NCBI GenBank assembly: GCA_009733715.1
Contig: WMKJ01000003.1
Span: 1-64,000, forward strand
DNA from: Herpomyces periplanetae
Lineage: Eukaryota > Ascomycota > Laboulbeniomycetes > Herpomycetales > Herpomycetaceae
Length of the DNA: 64,000 nt
Reading direction: 5' to 3'
This document shows, in pieces, positions 9,279-19,907 of the stretch; positions within the stretch are counted from its first letter, which is position 1, and each line of letters opens with the position of its first letter. The notes below the pieces were generated by a model. The model was not told the origin of the DNA. It did not search any database and saw only the letters and a program-made list of their open reading frames with translations. The position numbers were made by a program, and so were the translations under genes.

Positions 9279-12254
9279 ATGTATCAAGCTATCACGTTCT
9301 ATCATTTTTTTATAACGGGTAGTTGGATAATTCGACGACCAACTGGGGCAGCAAAATACGCAAATTTGTTGTCAGTTAAAGTGAACCTGAACACACGGCA
9401 CATGTTATTCCATGGCAGTTCATATTTTCTTAGTTCTACGCATCAGAGTATATTTTACGCTAACCTAACGATAAATGAAAAAAACAAAATTAAACTAATT
9501 TATGAAAATTGTCTATCTTCCAGAATATCACGCAATTATTCTACTGAAAACCTTGAGAAATTCCCGAGGTTTGCACTGAACCACCCTGTTAAACAACTTG
9601 AGAACTTTGGCCAACTCGATAAATTTTCACCTCCAATCAAACATTGCAATAATACGGTAGATTTTATTAAAAGAAATAAAAATGGTGGTAAAAATGTTAC
9701 TCTCAATCCAAAGCGTGTTTTACATAATTTAGTCGTTCTACTGGACTCTGCTTTACCGTCTTCAGAACCGGTAAATGTCCCTCAAATATGGCAATTTGTT
9801 CGTAAAAACTTATATCCTGGATGTTCAGCGTTGACAAATCCCTCACTAATTGATATTCCACACATCAAATCTGGAAAAGTTTTCAGTAAACTCGTCAATC
9901 TGTGTGCAACAACATGGTGTGATAGGTATACCCTAAGTGATAATCAACCAATACCTTCTCCTTCATGCGTAATCGAATTTTTGCGAACTCTAGGGCACAT
10001 GCAAGATGATGCATATTCTATGGCTCTTTGGATTGTTGTGCAACGAATCTGGTTTTTAAATGAAAATAGCATTAGGTTATCCCATGTTCTGGTACAAGAG
10101 CTACTTAAGCTCTGGCGTATATCATTGAGCAACTATGAGCACACTTTAACAAACCAGAGTCGTCGAACGTCTTCTGGTAGCTTAGATTGGTCTTGTCTAC
10201 CCGGACCAATGACACTTGAGGCACTCCTGTTAAAACGAATTCTAGTGGATGGAACTGTTATGTATGATCGTACTCTTGCTCAGCAAATAGAAGCTGTGAC
10301 CACAAATCTCTACCGTCCATTGAGTGAATCTATCGCAGCTGCTCTTATTGCTTCTCTTGACATTTTGATGCTACATATATCAGATTCACAATTGAAGCTC
10401 ACTGTTTGGCATGAAAAGGAAAACTTCCCTTTTCTACAATTTGCATCCCATTTAATTCAGTCGGCTGATGTTAGTCAAGCTGTACGCTTTGTTGAGCGAG
10501 AAATATCCCGAACATTCTTATCACCAAACAGTTCCGTTACGTCAAAGCAATTAAAATTTTGGTTAGGTCGAATTGCGCACGTAAGTGAGCGATGTCGAGC
10601 AATACACGAATTTAATGGAGAATTATCATCTATTTCGTCTTCAAATGTTTTGGCGCAAGTTCAAGTGCATGATGAAAAGCAAATTGAGCGATATTTTACA
10701 AAACGCCTTCATGAAGTTGATTCACTCGGCTGTGAGCGTATGGGTCGGACTGTATACGAAAGTATACTTAAAGTGTACACTATTCGCAATAGACATGGAG
10801 AGCGTATTCAAATTCCAGTCGCGCTTTGTCAAACTCTACTCTCAATGCTTATAAGATTCGGACTAGAAACACAGACGACTACTCTTTGCAATGCAATCAT
10901 GGCATCAGGTAGCTATTCCATGCTGGAGATATGGAGAATGTTAATAATAGGATTTCGAAAGGCAGCTAAGCCTGACGCTATATATCAAACATGGCAACAG
11001 ATGATTGAGCTCAACATTAAGCCTGACGCAAATGTATACACAGAAGCAATTTATGGCTATCTCAAATGCTCTTGGTATCATGAAGGAATTCATTTACTAA
11101 AAACTATGACAGAAAATTGGCTTAAGGCAGTCAATGAAAAGTACGGCACAAATAATACGGCCAAAGGTACAATGCACAATAATTTACTGAACGTAGGAGA
11201 TTTACCCGGTGCTCCAAAACCTAGATCAGGAACACTTAATACAGTATTAACCTGCCTAGCAAATTCTTCGGGTGGTCCTAAAGACAACATGATTGACACG
11301 GTAATGAAATGGGCCGAAAGTCTAGCCATTGAGCCGGAGATTGTAACGTACAATGTTCTTTTGAACATGTATATTAAAGAAGGGAACATTGAAAAGGCCA
11401 TGGATATTCTGAAGACTATGAATGATCATCATGTTCAACCTAACGTTATAACTTTTACGATAATTTCTAATCTAATACTCGGATGTGAATGGAAACCAAG
11501 TGAAAAAAATTTTGGGACTTATGAAAACTGTGACATGAACCAGTATGCGCAGAGTCAGCGAGATAAGGTAATAAAATTTTTACGGGAAATTGATAAACGA
11601 GGAATCTCTCCAAATCGCCGAATGTTAACATCTATTATTGGAAATTTGATCAAGAATTATGAAAATATTGAAGCAGTTAATGCAATTCTCGAGTTTATGA
11701 AAGAGCGAAGTATTAGACCATGTATTCGGATATACACAATGTTACTTGAATACTATTCCCATCAAAACGAGTCAACAATTACCGATCAATGTATAGAAGA
11801 ACTTTGGAATAAGATTCTTTCGGACAATGTGAGAGTTGATGCAAAATTTTATGACTCCATGATAAAGCGTTATTCGCAAACGGGAAAAGTTGGCAAGATG
11901 ATGACTTTGTTATCGAAAATGTCAAAACAGGGTATTACACCGAGTTGGCTAAGTTTACTAAACATCCTCAGCACTTTAATCTACCAAGCCAATTTTGCCC
12001 GAGCCAGAGAATTGGTTGATCAAGTTGTGCAATTACATCCAATTCCCACCTCTTCACATACTTGTAACCGCTCAAGTTGGACCGACGAACAAAATTTCTG
12101 GATTTTGGCCCATCGGAACGGCCTCTTCGAATCTCGCAACTGTTCCGATCCCAATCCCGAATTCCCACATAATTTGCCAGCCAATCCCGTTTCCGAATTT
12201 CGGTTTCGCCAATCCCGAATCCCCGGCAGAAGTCCTCTTAGTCATAAGTCTTAG
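9279..12254 (+). CDS. Pentatricopeptide repeat (PPR) protein, probably mitochondrial
   Basis: Single open frame of 991 residues. The C-terminal half carries several PPR-type helical repeats: about residues 560-600 (KPDAIYQTWQQMIELNIKPD), 685-725 (EPEIVTYNVLLNMY), 775-812 (SPNRRMLTSIIGNLI), 812-848 and 850-890 (RVDAKFYDSMIKRYSQTGK). PPR proteins bind organellar RNA in a sequence-specific way and act in mitochondrial RNA stability, processing or translation. The N-terminal 60 residues are rich in Arg, Lys, Ser and hydrophobic residues with few acidic ones, which suits a mitochondrial targeting peptide. The middle (about 150-550) is helical and has no repeat I can recognise. The last 80 residues are Pro/Asn/Ser-rich, encoded by unusual CCAATCCCGAAT-like repeated DNA, and do not look like PPR. 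The stop lies 76 bases from the end of the convergent SRA-domain gene. The specific RNA target is unknown. Confidence 0.85.
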   Translation: MYQAITFYHFFITGSWIIRRPTGAAKYANLLSVKVNLNTRHMLFHGSSYFLSSTHQSIFYANLTINEKNKIKLIYENCLSSRISRNYSTENLEKFPRFALNHPVKQLENFGQLDKFSPPIKHCNNTVDFIKRNKNGGKNVTLNPKRVLHNLVVLLDSALPSSEPVNVPQIWQFVRKNLYPGCSALTNPSLIDIPHIKSGKVFSKLVNLCATTWCDRYTLSDNQPIPSPSCVIEFLRTLGHMQDDAYSMALWIVVQRIWFLNENSIRLSHVLVQELLKLWRISLSNYEHTLTNQSRRTSSGSLDWSCLPGPMTLEALLLKRILVDGTVMYDRTLAQQIEAVTTNLYRPLSESIAAALIASLDILMLHISDSQLKLTVWHEKENFPFLQFASHLIQSADVSQAVRFVEREISRTFLSPNSSVTSKQLKFWLGRIAHVSERCRAIHEFNGELSSISSSNVLAQVQVHDEKQIERYFTKRLHEVDSLGCERMGRTVYESILKVYTIRNRHGERIQIPVALCQTLLSMLIRFGLETQTTTLCNAIMASGSYSMLEIWRMLIIGFRKAAKPDAIYQTWQQMIELNIKPDANVYTEAIYGYLKCSWYHEGIHLLKTMTENWLKAVNEKYGTNNTAKGTMHNNLLNVGDLPGAPKPRSGTLNTVLTCLANSSGGPKDNMIDTVMKWAESLAIEPEIVTYNVLLNMYIKEGNIEKAMDILKTMNDHHVQPNVITFTIISNLILGCEWKPSEKNFGTYENCDMNQYAQSQRDKVIKFLREIDKRGISPNRRMLTSIIGNLIKNYENIEAVNAILEFMKERSIRPCIRIYTMLLEYYSHQNESTITDQCIEELWNKILSDNVRVDAKFYDSMIKRYSQTGKVGKMMTLLSKMSKQGITPSWLSLLNILSTLIYQANFARARELVDQVVQLHPIPTSSHTCNRSSWTDEQNFWILAHRNGLFESRNCSDPNPEFPHNLPANPVSEFRFRQSRIPGRSPLSHKS

Positions 12255-12330
12255 GTAATACATCCGTTTTTCTCGCACTTTTGTTCGCAAGCGAGGTGGA
12301 AACAGAACTGAATTTTCAATTTCTTCATTT

Positions 12331-14941
12331 CTAATTCTGGATCTTCAATTTCGGTTGCAATGATCCTCGTGGAGACTCACACGATGATAATTCTCGCAAT
12401 AATCTTCTGCCTTCGTTAATTGGTCTTGGTTTATAATTGTTTAATCCATGCATATTCTTCAACTTGGAGGTTAGCTCTTCCGTTGCACTATCGCCTTCTG
12501 TCATACTTTGCAATGAAAGCATACATGTTAATATCACGTCGACGTTTTGCATATCAACATTATTGGTTACCATATGAGGTAAAACTAGGTCGGCATATTC
12601 TGGATGTTGCAATTGAATATATAATATATCGAGGGCCATCTTAAATCGTATCAAAGTTTGGATATCATCAGTATCCCAGCTCAATATTTGGTAAATTGCT
12701 CTAACAACTTTTTGCATTTTAAGGGAATCTGGAACGTATATTAAGCAGCGTGTTGAATTATCATTCATATTCCAATTTGGAATATTAAATATTGGTGCAC
12801 AAAATAGTAATTTACCCACTGTACTGCTCATCGCTTTGGTTTGGGAATTATCTGGCAAATTAGATTGTCGTATTGCAGAATTTTGTTCACAACTAATTTG
12901 CAACCGTACCATATCAGGGATAACACTTGTTTTTATACTGGATGGTGAATAAAGATTTTCAGAATCACCTGATTGAATCGATAATTTCGACGTCGCATTT
13001 AGTTTAGCCGCTGCTGCTGCGCGAGACTCTTCTACCTCTTTCATCACATTATACTCCTGATATATAGATGGATATTCATAATCTTTTTCCAATAAATCGC
13101 CAAAGCTTATCCGAATGGCTTCCGATAAAATTGACAAGTCATTCTCTGCAAAGCTCAAGCCCCTTGCGTTACTTTGAAGTCTTCGTTTGTGAGAGTCCAG
13201 GCTGACCGACCGTATGGATATTCGCCTAACCGCTGGTTTTTCCCGTCGCACCTCAAATTTCGGATCTAAGTCACTTTCTGAATCCCATTCAAAACTTTCG
13301 ATTGGAGAAAATATGAGATTAGAATGTATTCTTGTGGTTTTTTTGCCCCTTTTATCTGTCATCATAGTCAAATATAAATCATCTTTAGCATATACCTTCC
13401 GCCATGATGGAAACGATTTAGCAGAGTCGTGCCTTGCTAATCCTGTCTTATGGTTCTTGGAGCTCGATTGACATGAAAGTCTATTACCCTGCCATACTTT
13501 TTGAGATGCTTGAAGCTTTGCAATTTTTATTACCACTTTTTTCTGAAGCTTCGTTAAATGAACACGACGCTGCCGCTTGAATTCGAAGAAATCATCAACT
13601 TCCGCTAATGATGGTCGTTCGTTTACTGCCGACAAACAGACTTGTCCACCAACTCGCTCGAATTCCATCTCCCATATAAGCGGTACTTGATCGTCTTCGC
13701 TTTTCCATGCGGGATAGACTGACCATCCAATGAGCCGGTATAAGCCGTCGTATCTCAGTCCTACCCGCGGAGCAAACGGTGATCGGAGTGTGTGGGACTT
13801 AAGGACACGATATAGCCTGGTAATTCCGTTACAATGAGTGCACAATCGGAACCTGCCTGGTTCTCGGGCTTTGCACCGATAGCGAAATGTTGTAGGTGTT
13901 TCATCGAGCAAGTTCATTCGATTAGCCAGCACTATCGCATATGCTCCATTTGAATCTGCGCAAATGCCACCATCGGTGCACATGTCATCAATTATACCAT
14001 CGTAAAAGGCATGCATTCCATTTATCCACCAGCTTCCTGGCTTAAAGGTCAGTGATCCGTACTGGTGGGCAGTCTTGAGAGATTTTTTTATTTTGGCTTC
14101 GCCCCAGCGCTTGAGTACGTCGGCACGAGTAATGTCACAACGTCTCATAACTTTAGCTAGACGTCCACGCGGGCCGTGTAACGGAGCCCTGAGAAATTTA
14201 ATTGGGAAGCCCAAGCAAGCTTCCCATTCACGCAGTACAGCACGACAATGTCGAATTATGTTTAACGGCCAGTATGAAGCTGTTTCCATTATTTCTAGTA
14301 AAGCAAAATGCATGCGACTCTGTGCTAAAACGTGTGCGGTTACATGGACAGATTTACTTTTATCCAATTTTTCGGGATGAAGAATCAGTCTTAAATTGTT
14401 CATACTTTGGCAATAGTTAATCGGTTTATTCATGTCTAGAGACCGGCGAGAGTAGGATCGTGGGGAGATGACTGAATCATGCTTTTCATGAAACGTTACT
14501 CCACTTTTACATAGGGACATCTCGAAGCGTAGTTCGATTTCCGAAAGTTCCTGCTCGTTGAGCTCGTCTTCAAGTTTCTCATCAATCAAAACGTCACAGT
14601 GGGAGTGATCATGGGTCTGAAAATTCTCTACGCCCTGAAGGTCGTATTCGACGTCGTCCTCATTCTCATCATTATCCCTTAATATGTTGTGATTAATTGG
14701 GTCGGAACCTCTGGTAGGCTTTCCGTAGATATCACAAAAACTAGATGACCTTGGAGGGGGTTTGCGTACGATATGCATGTTAACGAGAGTTCTCAATAGT
14801 TGCTGGAGAAATTGCTCATCATTGTGTAACATTGAATCGGGCCCAAAGCGGACCATGTATGGGAGCAATTTGTCCCGGATCCATTCGGCCGTTAATTGAA
14901 GATTTCGCGGAGTTAAACTGAGGGTTCGTTGAAACGTATGC
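12331..14941 (-). CDS. SRA-YDG domain protein (5' exon unresolved)
   Basis: Long exon coding about 870 residues. An SRA-YDG domain lies at roughly genomic 14,055-13,640. It opens with FKPGSWWINGMHAFYDG, continues with NGAYAIVLANRMNLL and TTFRYRC, and closes with SPFAPRVGLRYDGLYRL followed by a W and a hydrophobic strand. These match the order in UHRF1-type and fungal SRA domains, which bind modified or hemimethylated cytosine in DNA. No RING, PHD, Tudor or methyltransferase domain is visible in the rest. An acidic stretch precedes the SRA domain and a long Ser-rich, probably disordered region follows it. The reading frame stays open upstream of the first in-frame ATG (14858-14856) to a likely splice acceptor (TTCCAG) near 14942, so one or more short 5' exons must lie in 14,943-15,850. 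I could not place them with confidence. The protein is probably nuclear. Confidence 0.7.
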
Positions 14942-15854
14942 CTGGAATTCGTATTATTAAAGAAGAATGGTAGTTAGTTGAACCATAGGGATGCCTAATA
15001 AACTCTAGAGCCTTAAAATGAAGCTGAGTGCAGCATTAAACGTACATTTTGATGGAATTTGTGCAGTGAAACGAACAATGTATGATGGGTAACTAGGCGG
15101 GGAATAGAATTATCTAAATTTTGCAGGCTGTCGCAATGGCGAGAAGAAAGCGAGCAATAAAATGACATTCACGACGAGCAAAGATGAAGGTTACAAATGG
15201 TAGCCTGGAATGGCGTAAAAATTGGAACAAAAAGCATGCGTGCGGGTAAAATCAAAAAATTGTTTGACATCACAAACAAAAGTGTGTGGACAGGCCAATT
15301 GGTAAGGGTGAATGAAGAGAATTGCAGCAACGAAACAATCCAAGCTGGCTGGCACACTGAATGTTTTGATGTACAGAGTGATTGATAACTTGGATGTGTA
15401 CGGCACGACAAAAGTGGTGATGCGCCTAGGCTAGGGTTAAGCCCATGGATAGGAAACTTAGCTGGTATTCGAAGGCATGAAACTACTAGCCAGATGAGGA
15501 ATAAACGTAGAAATTAACATAACATCTAAATGGAACGTGTATTAATTGGATTGATGGAGGAACAGAATCAATTGTGCAAGAATTTCTAGCAATCACAATA
15601 TCTTTTCGCGGAAATGCAATGTGTACAACAGGCCAAGGTAACCCAGGTGATGCGGCTAAGTGTGCACGATAATTAGTCGTGTGATTGAAGAGAGGGGAAA
15701 GGAGAATTTAGTCCAGCAGAAAACAATTGAAAGCATCTCCGCTTGGGTTATACGATTGAACGCGGGGTAGAGTAGGTTAAATTGAATGGGAGTTAACTTA
15801 GTCGTGTAGTATGAAAGAGGGTGTATGATTTAGGGGCGAAAAGTGCAAGAACAT
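14942..15854. other. Spacer between tRNase Z and SRA-domain genes
   Basis: Both flanking genes are on the minus strand, so this 0.9 kb should hold the tRNase Z 3' end and the promoter plus the first exon(s) of the SRA-domain gene. A possible 44-base exon at about 15,051-15,094 (minus strand, after CGCCTAG and before GTACGT) would join in frame to the acceptor at 14,942, but no convincing initiator exon was found upstream. Nothing else is recognised. Confidence 0.4.
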
Positions 15855-18800
15855 TTATATGGTAACATCATCGGTATCATCGGATAAGTTTGACTCGAAG
15901 AATTGTTGAAGTAGGGGATAAAGGTGAGCGAGGAGAGGGAAATCGCGAATTTTAACCCTCATGAAATCAAAAGCGAAGACTATGACCATAGATGGGGAGT
16001 TTTGGGAGGATAAAGTTGGTTCATTAGTATTCTGAATTGGAGAAGTTGGGCATGATGAAGACGAAGTTTGGTCCAAGGTTGAAACGGGGAGGTTTGGATA
16101 ACGTTGACTAAAGTGGGTTAACAAGCATACGGAAGCTTTCATATCACGGGAAACTTTTATTGCCTCGCTCATTGTACAGTGTTTTTTTGAGCGTGCTTCG
16201 TCAATTAAGCTGTCCATGAAAGTTGCTTCATGTATACACACGGTGGAACCGAGGGCCATGCGTGAAAAGGTTTTACTAGGTCGACAGTCTCCGCTATACG
16301 CTATCTTTAACCCATTGGGCCATGTTAACGCTACAGCTTGTGCCCCGTGACAATGGTTTACTTGACATGATTCAATGTTAGATAAACCGGTAATTGTATT
16401 TAAGGCATCCAAGCCCAGTGGTTTCATATTTAGCGGACAAGATTTTTGCAAGGGATCATTTGCCTTGTTAATGTAGAGTCGGTATGCACCGGACCAAACG
16501 TCGGATGGGATTGAGGTTGGTTGGGGATAATCGGAGTATCCACAACTCTGGATGAGGGCAAGATGGGAATAATCAAGATCATCGCAACAAGCATATTCGT
16601 GAATCCAATTCAACATACCAATTTCAGAAATGATGGCTAAGCGAGGGGGATGGGTAGCTGTAGGAGTGGCAATGGATTGACAAGAACGACGAACACGAGA
16701 CCAGGCCTTGATAACAGCAGTGACGCCTAAATGATGATCAGCGTGTAGATGGCTTATCCAAATCATTCGGAGATCACGCAGAATAACGTCAACTTCATCG
16801 CCGAACATACGACACATTTGGCCAAGCGTATTCTCGCCGCAATCGAGCAAATAGGCGCCGACATTGGGCACACGAATTAAAGTAGCCGAAACGTTTCGGA
16901 GTTGACTAGGCATGGAAGATCCAGTGCCTAGAGTAATTATTTCGGTGTTAGCTAAATCGGGATTACATTGACATGGATCAAAAGATGGAGGGGAAGCGCA
17001 AAAGTTGTGACGAGACATTTCAGCACGGTGTTGGACATCGTGGCTAATTGTAGGGTTGATATCAGCTTCGTTAACGGATGGTATAACTTTTTCATGGATA
17101 ACTTTGAATTTAGGTTGAAGCACTACTTCTAAACCACGTTGAGGAACGGTAAAGAAAGCGTTCAAATGGGCTATATCAATTGGTTCAGTGGGTGTTAATT
17201 GACCTATTAAGCGCTGTGGAATGTTAACATTATCGTAAATGGGTACTTGAAAGTGAACGGGATCAAGCTTTGAGAGGCAATATGTGGCAGTGAATGCCCG
17301 ATTTAGTGATATATCGTTAGGACAAACATCAACGGATGAAACGTAATGTTTAGCATGGTTATGCAATTTCATGAATTCGAGGATTTGGGGGTTATTGTAT
17401 AGTCCACTTCCAAGGATCCATACAAACATAGAAATGCTACTGATTAAACCTCCCTCGGACTTGAGTTCACCACGCTGAAGTAACTCGTTAATATATGAGA
17501 TATTTGGTATATCCAAAACAGCAATACCTGTACCTGGTCGACCATCTGTCATAACCATATCAGGGGTAATCAACTGGCTATCTTGGTTATAAACACTTTC
17601 ACCGGCTGCTAAGTTTCCCCACAATCGACCCCGAGGAACTTTAAGCTCTTTGGCTTTTTGAGGAAGGAAGGTTCCACGCTGAGGAAAGGTTTGAAAAATA
17701 TAGGAAACGCAATCGGTATTTGGCCGTGTAGAAGGGAGGTGCGATACAAGAGATGCAGGCCATGGTTTCCGTGTGAGTACTTTGATGTCAGGAACGTCTT
17801 GGGAGGTCCAAGGGGTATCTCCCGTATAGTCTACGATGACACCGTTGGTATCGCGAATGAAGAGTTTGGCGGGTGTAGAAAGACTTCGCAGGTCAACTTC
17901 GTGTAAGTTATCCTCGTGCCAGCAAGAGTCAAACATATTGGCGACAACGTTAGCGTAAAATTCGTTATTGGATTTGACGCGTTTTTTTGATTCACTACTG
18001 GATGAAGTGGAAGTATCATCATCATCTGTAACATCAGACTGCTCCAAGGGCCGCTTCGTTGTTATACAAGTTGCACGATTAACATCGACGGGGGAAGGTC
18101 GAGATCGGCATACTAGTGCCCATACTTTAATTGTATCGTCCATCCACGTGGGCGGGTATTCATAGTTAGGTGAACTTATCTGATCCGAAGCATCTTGATA
18201 CGCAAATTCTTTGATAACGAGCGGGATACCCTTACGAAAGACAAAGCGTCGACAAGTTGTGACCGTGTAAACTAAATTTTTTGCGCCAAAAACGTGTAAT
18301 TTATGCATATCATTAAGGGAAGAATTTCGACGTAGGTTTATCAAATCATGTTTAGTTGGGGCGGATGGTAGATTAACATTATCGGAATTATTGAAATTAT
18401 TTGATGGTGGTTCCACGACGTTTAAACTGTCTTCTGCGGATTCACGCTGGGATGTTATGGCGCCGGCCATGGTAAGGATCATGCCGACTAAACCACCAGT
18501 GTTTTCCCAGCGTGTACGACCCGTGAGAAAATACCAATTATTTTTAATATGGCGTAATCCTACTTGGTTGTACGCACGTTGGGTTCCCTCGCACAATTGG
18601 CCGACAGTGTAGCGTTTATGATCAAAAATTAATTGTAGAGTAGTGCCGCGGGTATCTGCTGTAGGTAAAGAGATAAATCGAACGCTAAATTTTCGCTTTT
18701 GGCCACCGGTTGACGTTGAAGTGCTGCCACTGTTCGATTGGCCCGACTTAAGATTTGCATCTTTACACGCTGAATTATCGCGTGATTTTCTCATTCCGGC

Positions 18801-18947
18801 AAGGTAAACGAACCAGATACTGTTGTCCAAGCGCGAAATGTAGCCCAATATATCGCGTAGTTTTTGATTTACGTACCCGATACACGATGTATGCTTAGAG
18901 CGAAAATTCCTCTTAACCAAGCGTGATCGTGCACACCCGACGATCAT
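15855..18947 (-). CDS. TRZ1: tRNase Z, long form (ELAC2/Trz1)
   Basis: This 1030-residue protein is the long-form endonuclease that removes 3' trailers from precursor tRNAs in the nucleus and mitochondria. The C-terminal half has the metallo-beta-lactamase signatures in order: TLGTGSSMPS, LLDCGENTLGQ, then the zinc-binding HLHADHHLG at about residues 732-740, then AYSGDCRPS, a HEATF motif and a THFSQRY motif. The N-terminal half is the degenerate lactamase domain of long forms, with a FISLPTADT strand near residue 90 and a YFLTGRTRWENTGGL segment. Yeast and human enzymes are about 830 residues. The excess here lies in low-complexity Ser/Asn-rich linkers. The first 20 residues are Arg/Lys-rich without acids, consistent with mitochondrial import, and a second Met at about residue 52 could start a nuclear form. 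No intron is needed. Confidence 0.93.
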   Translation of the reverse strand: MIVGCARSRLVKRNFRSKHTSCIGYVNQKLRDILGYISRLDNSIWFVYLAGMRKSRDNSACKDANLKSGQSNSGSTSTSTGGQKRKFSVRFISLPTADTRGTTLQLIFDHKRYTVGQLCEGTQRAYNQVGLRHIKNNWYFLTGRTRWENTGGLVGMILTMAGAITSQRESAEDSLNVVEPPSNNFNNSDNVNLPSAPTKHDLINLRRNSSLNDMHKLHVFGAKNLVYTVTTCRRFVFRKGIPLVIKEFAYQDASDQISSPNYEYPPTWMDDTIKVWALVCRSRPSPVDVNRATCITTKRPLEQSDVTDDDDTSTSSSSESKKRVKSNNEFYANVVANMFDSCWHEDNLHEVDLRSLSTPAKLFIRDTNGVIVDYTGDTPWTSQDVPDIKVLTRKPWPASLVSHLPSTRPNTDCVSYIFQTFPQRGTFLPQKAKELKVPRGRLWGNLAAGESVYNQDSQLITPDMVMTDGRPGTGIAVLDIPNISYINELLQRGELKSEGGLISSISMFVWILGSGLYNNPQILEFMKLHNHAKHYVSSVDVCPNDISLNRAFTATYCLSKLDPVHFQVPIYDNVNIPQRLIGQLTPTEPIDIAHLNAFFTVPQRGLEVVLQPKFKVIHEKVIPSVNEADINPTISHDVQHRAEMSRHNFCASPPSFDPCQCNPDLANTEIITLGTGSSMPSQLRNVSATLIRVPNVGAYLLDCGENTLGQMCRMFGDEVDVILRDLRMIWISHLHADHHLGVTAVIKAWSRVRRSCQSIATPTATHPPRLAIISEIGMLNWIHEYACCDDLDYSHLALIQSCGYSDYPQPTSIPSDVWSGAYRLYINKANDPLQKSCPLNMKPLGLDALNTITGLSNIESCQVNHCHGAQAVALTWPNGLKIAYSGDCRPSKTFSRMALGSTVCIHEATFMDSLIDEARSKKHCTMSEAIKVSRDMKASVCLLTHFSQRYPNLPVSTLDQTSSSSCPTSPIQNTNEPTLSSQNSPSMVIVFAFDFMRVKIRDFPLLAHLYPLLQQFFESNLSDDTDDVTI

Positions 18948-19907
18948 TTACTACTATCATGACACACGCGCACACGCTCTCTTTCTCTCTCCTTTCCCAA
19001 TTAAATTCCAGTATATAAAACAAAATTTCCATAAACCACATTTACACAATTCGCACAAAATGAAACATTTGGTGACTGATAAAATTTAAGCAATTAACAC
19101 ACATATACGCGCGCGCAAGAACGCCCACGACAAAATTATCACACCTGTCGGTCCCCACGCCTCTACGCGTTACAATGTGTAAAGTTATCAGTTGGTTAGC
19201 CGAACGAAAATCCACTACGCAAACGCTCACCCTTCCCTGCCTAGCGGATGTTAATTTATCCGTTTTGCGGGCTGGTGAACTTATTACTGAAGAAAAACCG
19301 CTAGAAGCGGATTTTTAAAGATGCGTTATGGTGAAGTAGTAAGGAGATATGACAAATGAGTCTTATTCAGCCGGATGAGGAGGGGATGAGTCAGTGGCTG
19401 GAAAGATGTTAGTAATGGCGGATAATTTTCGGGGTATTTATGATGAAGCTGCCAGAAGAAAGAGAGAGCTCCGAGTCAGGTGATGTAGAGGTAGCTTAAA
19501 TATTTCCCAAAACGGTTAAAAGGTATTTTATAGTGTTACGCTGGTGGGAGAGTTTGAGGTTTTCTAAACGACTGTTAGAGTAAGACAGTTTTCACGGGTA
19601 AAGTGTGTTTGGACGAGGGTTGGATTATTGTTTAAGTTAGTTAAAATACTCTCTAGCTTGTAACATCATTAAATGGCGTGTAAACCTAGATGGTTAGAGA
19701 CTTTTATGTATACACTTTTAAACGTTAGTTTTCAAGGTTAAAAGCTTGTCGGTGCCATTCATATGTTAACGGTGTACAGCACAGTATAATATAGAGTTAA
19801 TATATTTTGTCATTCTTTATATCTTTTTTTATTCTTTACTTTAATTATCTCGTTTGAAATTGGGTATTATACACAAAATTTTTGATCCAGTTAATAAACA
19901 GTTAAAA
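18948..19907. promoter_or_regulatory. Divergent intergenic region between tRNase Z and citrate synthase
   Basis: About 0.96 kb separates the divergent starts of tRNase Z and citrate synthase. A CT-rich tract at about 18,975-19,000 lies just upstream of the tRNase Z start, and a T-rich tract lies at about 19,820-19,850, upstream of citrate synthase. No coding region is seen. Confidence 0.5.

Noticed and set aside
12331-14868. Initial idea that this is an Iml1/DEPDC5 protein
   Set aside because: The domain in the middle matches SRA-YDG motifs, and no DEP or Iml1 signature is present.
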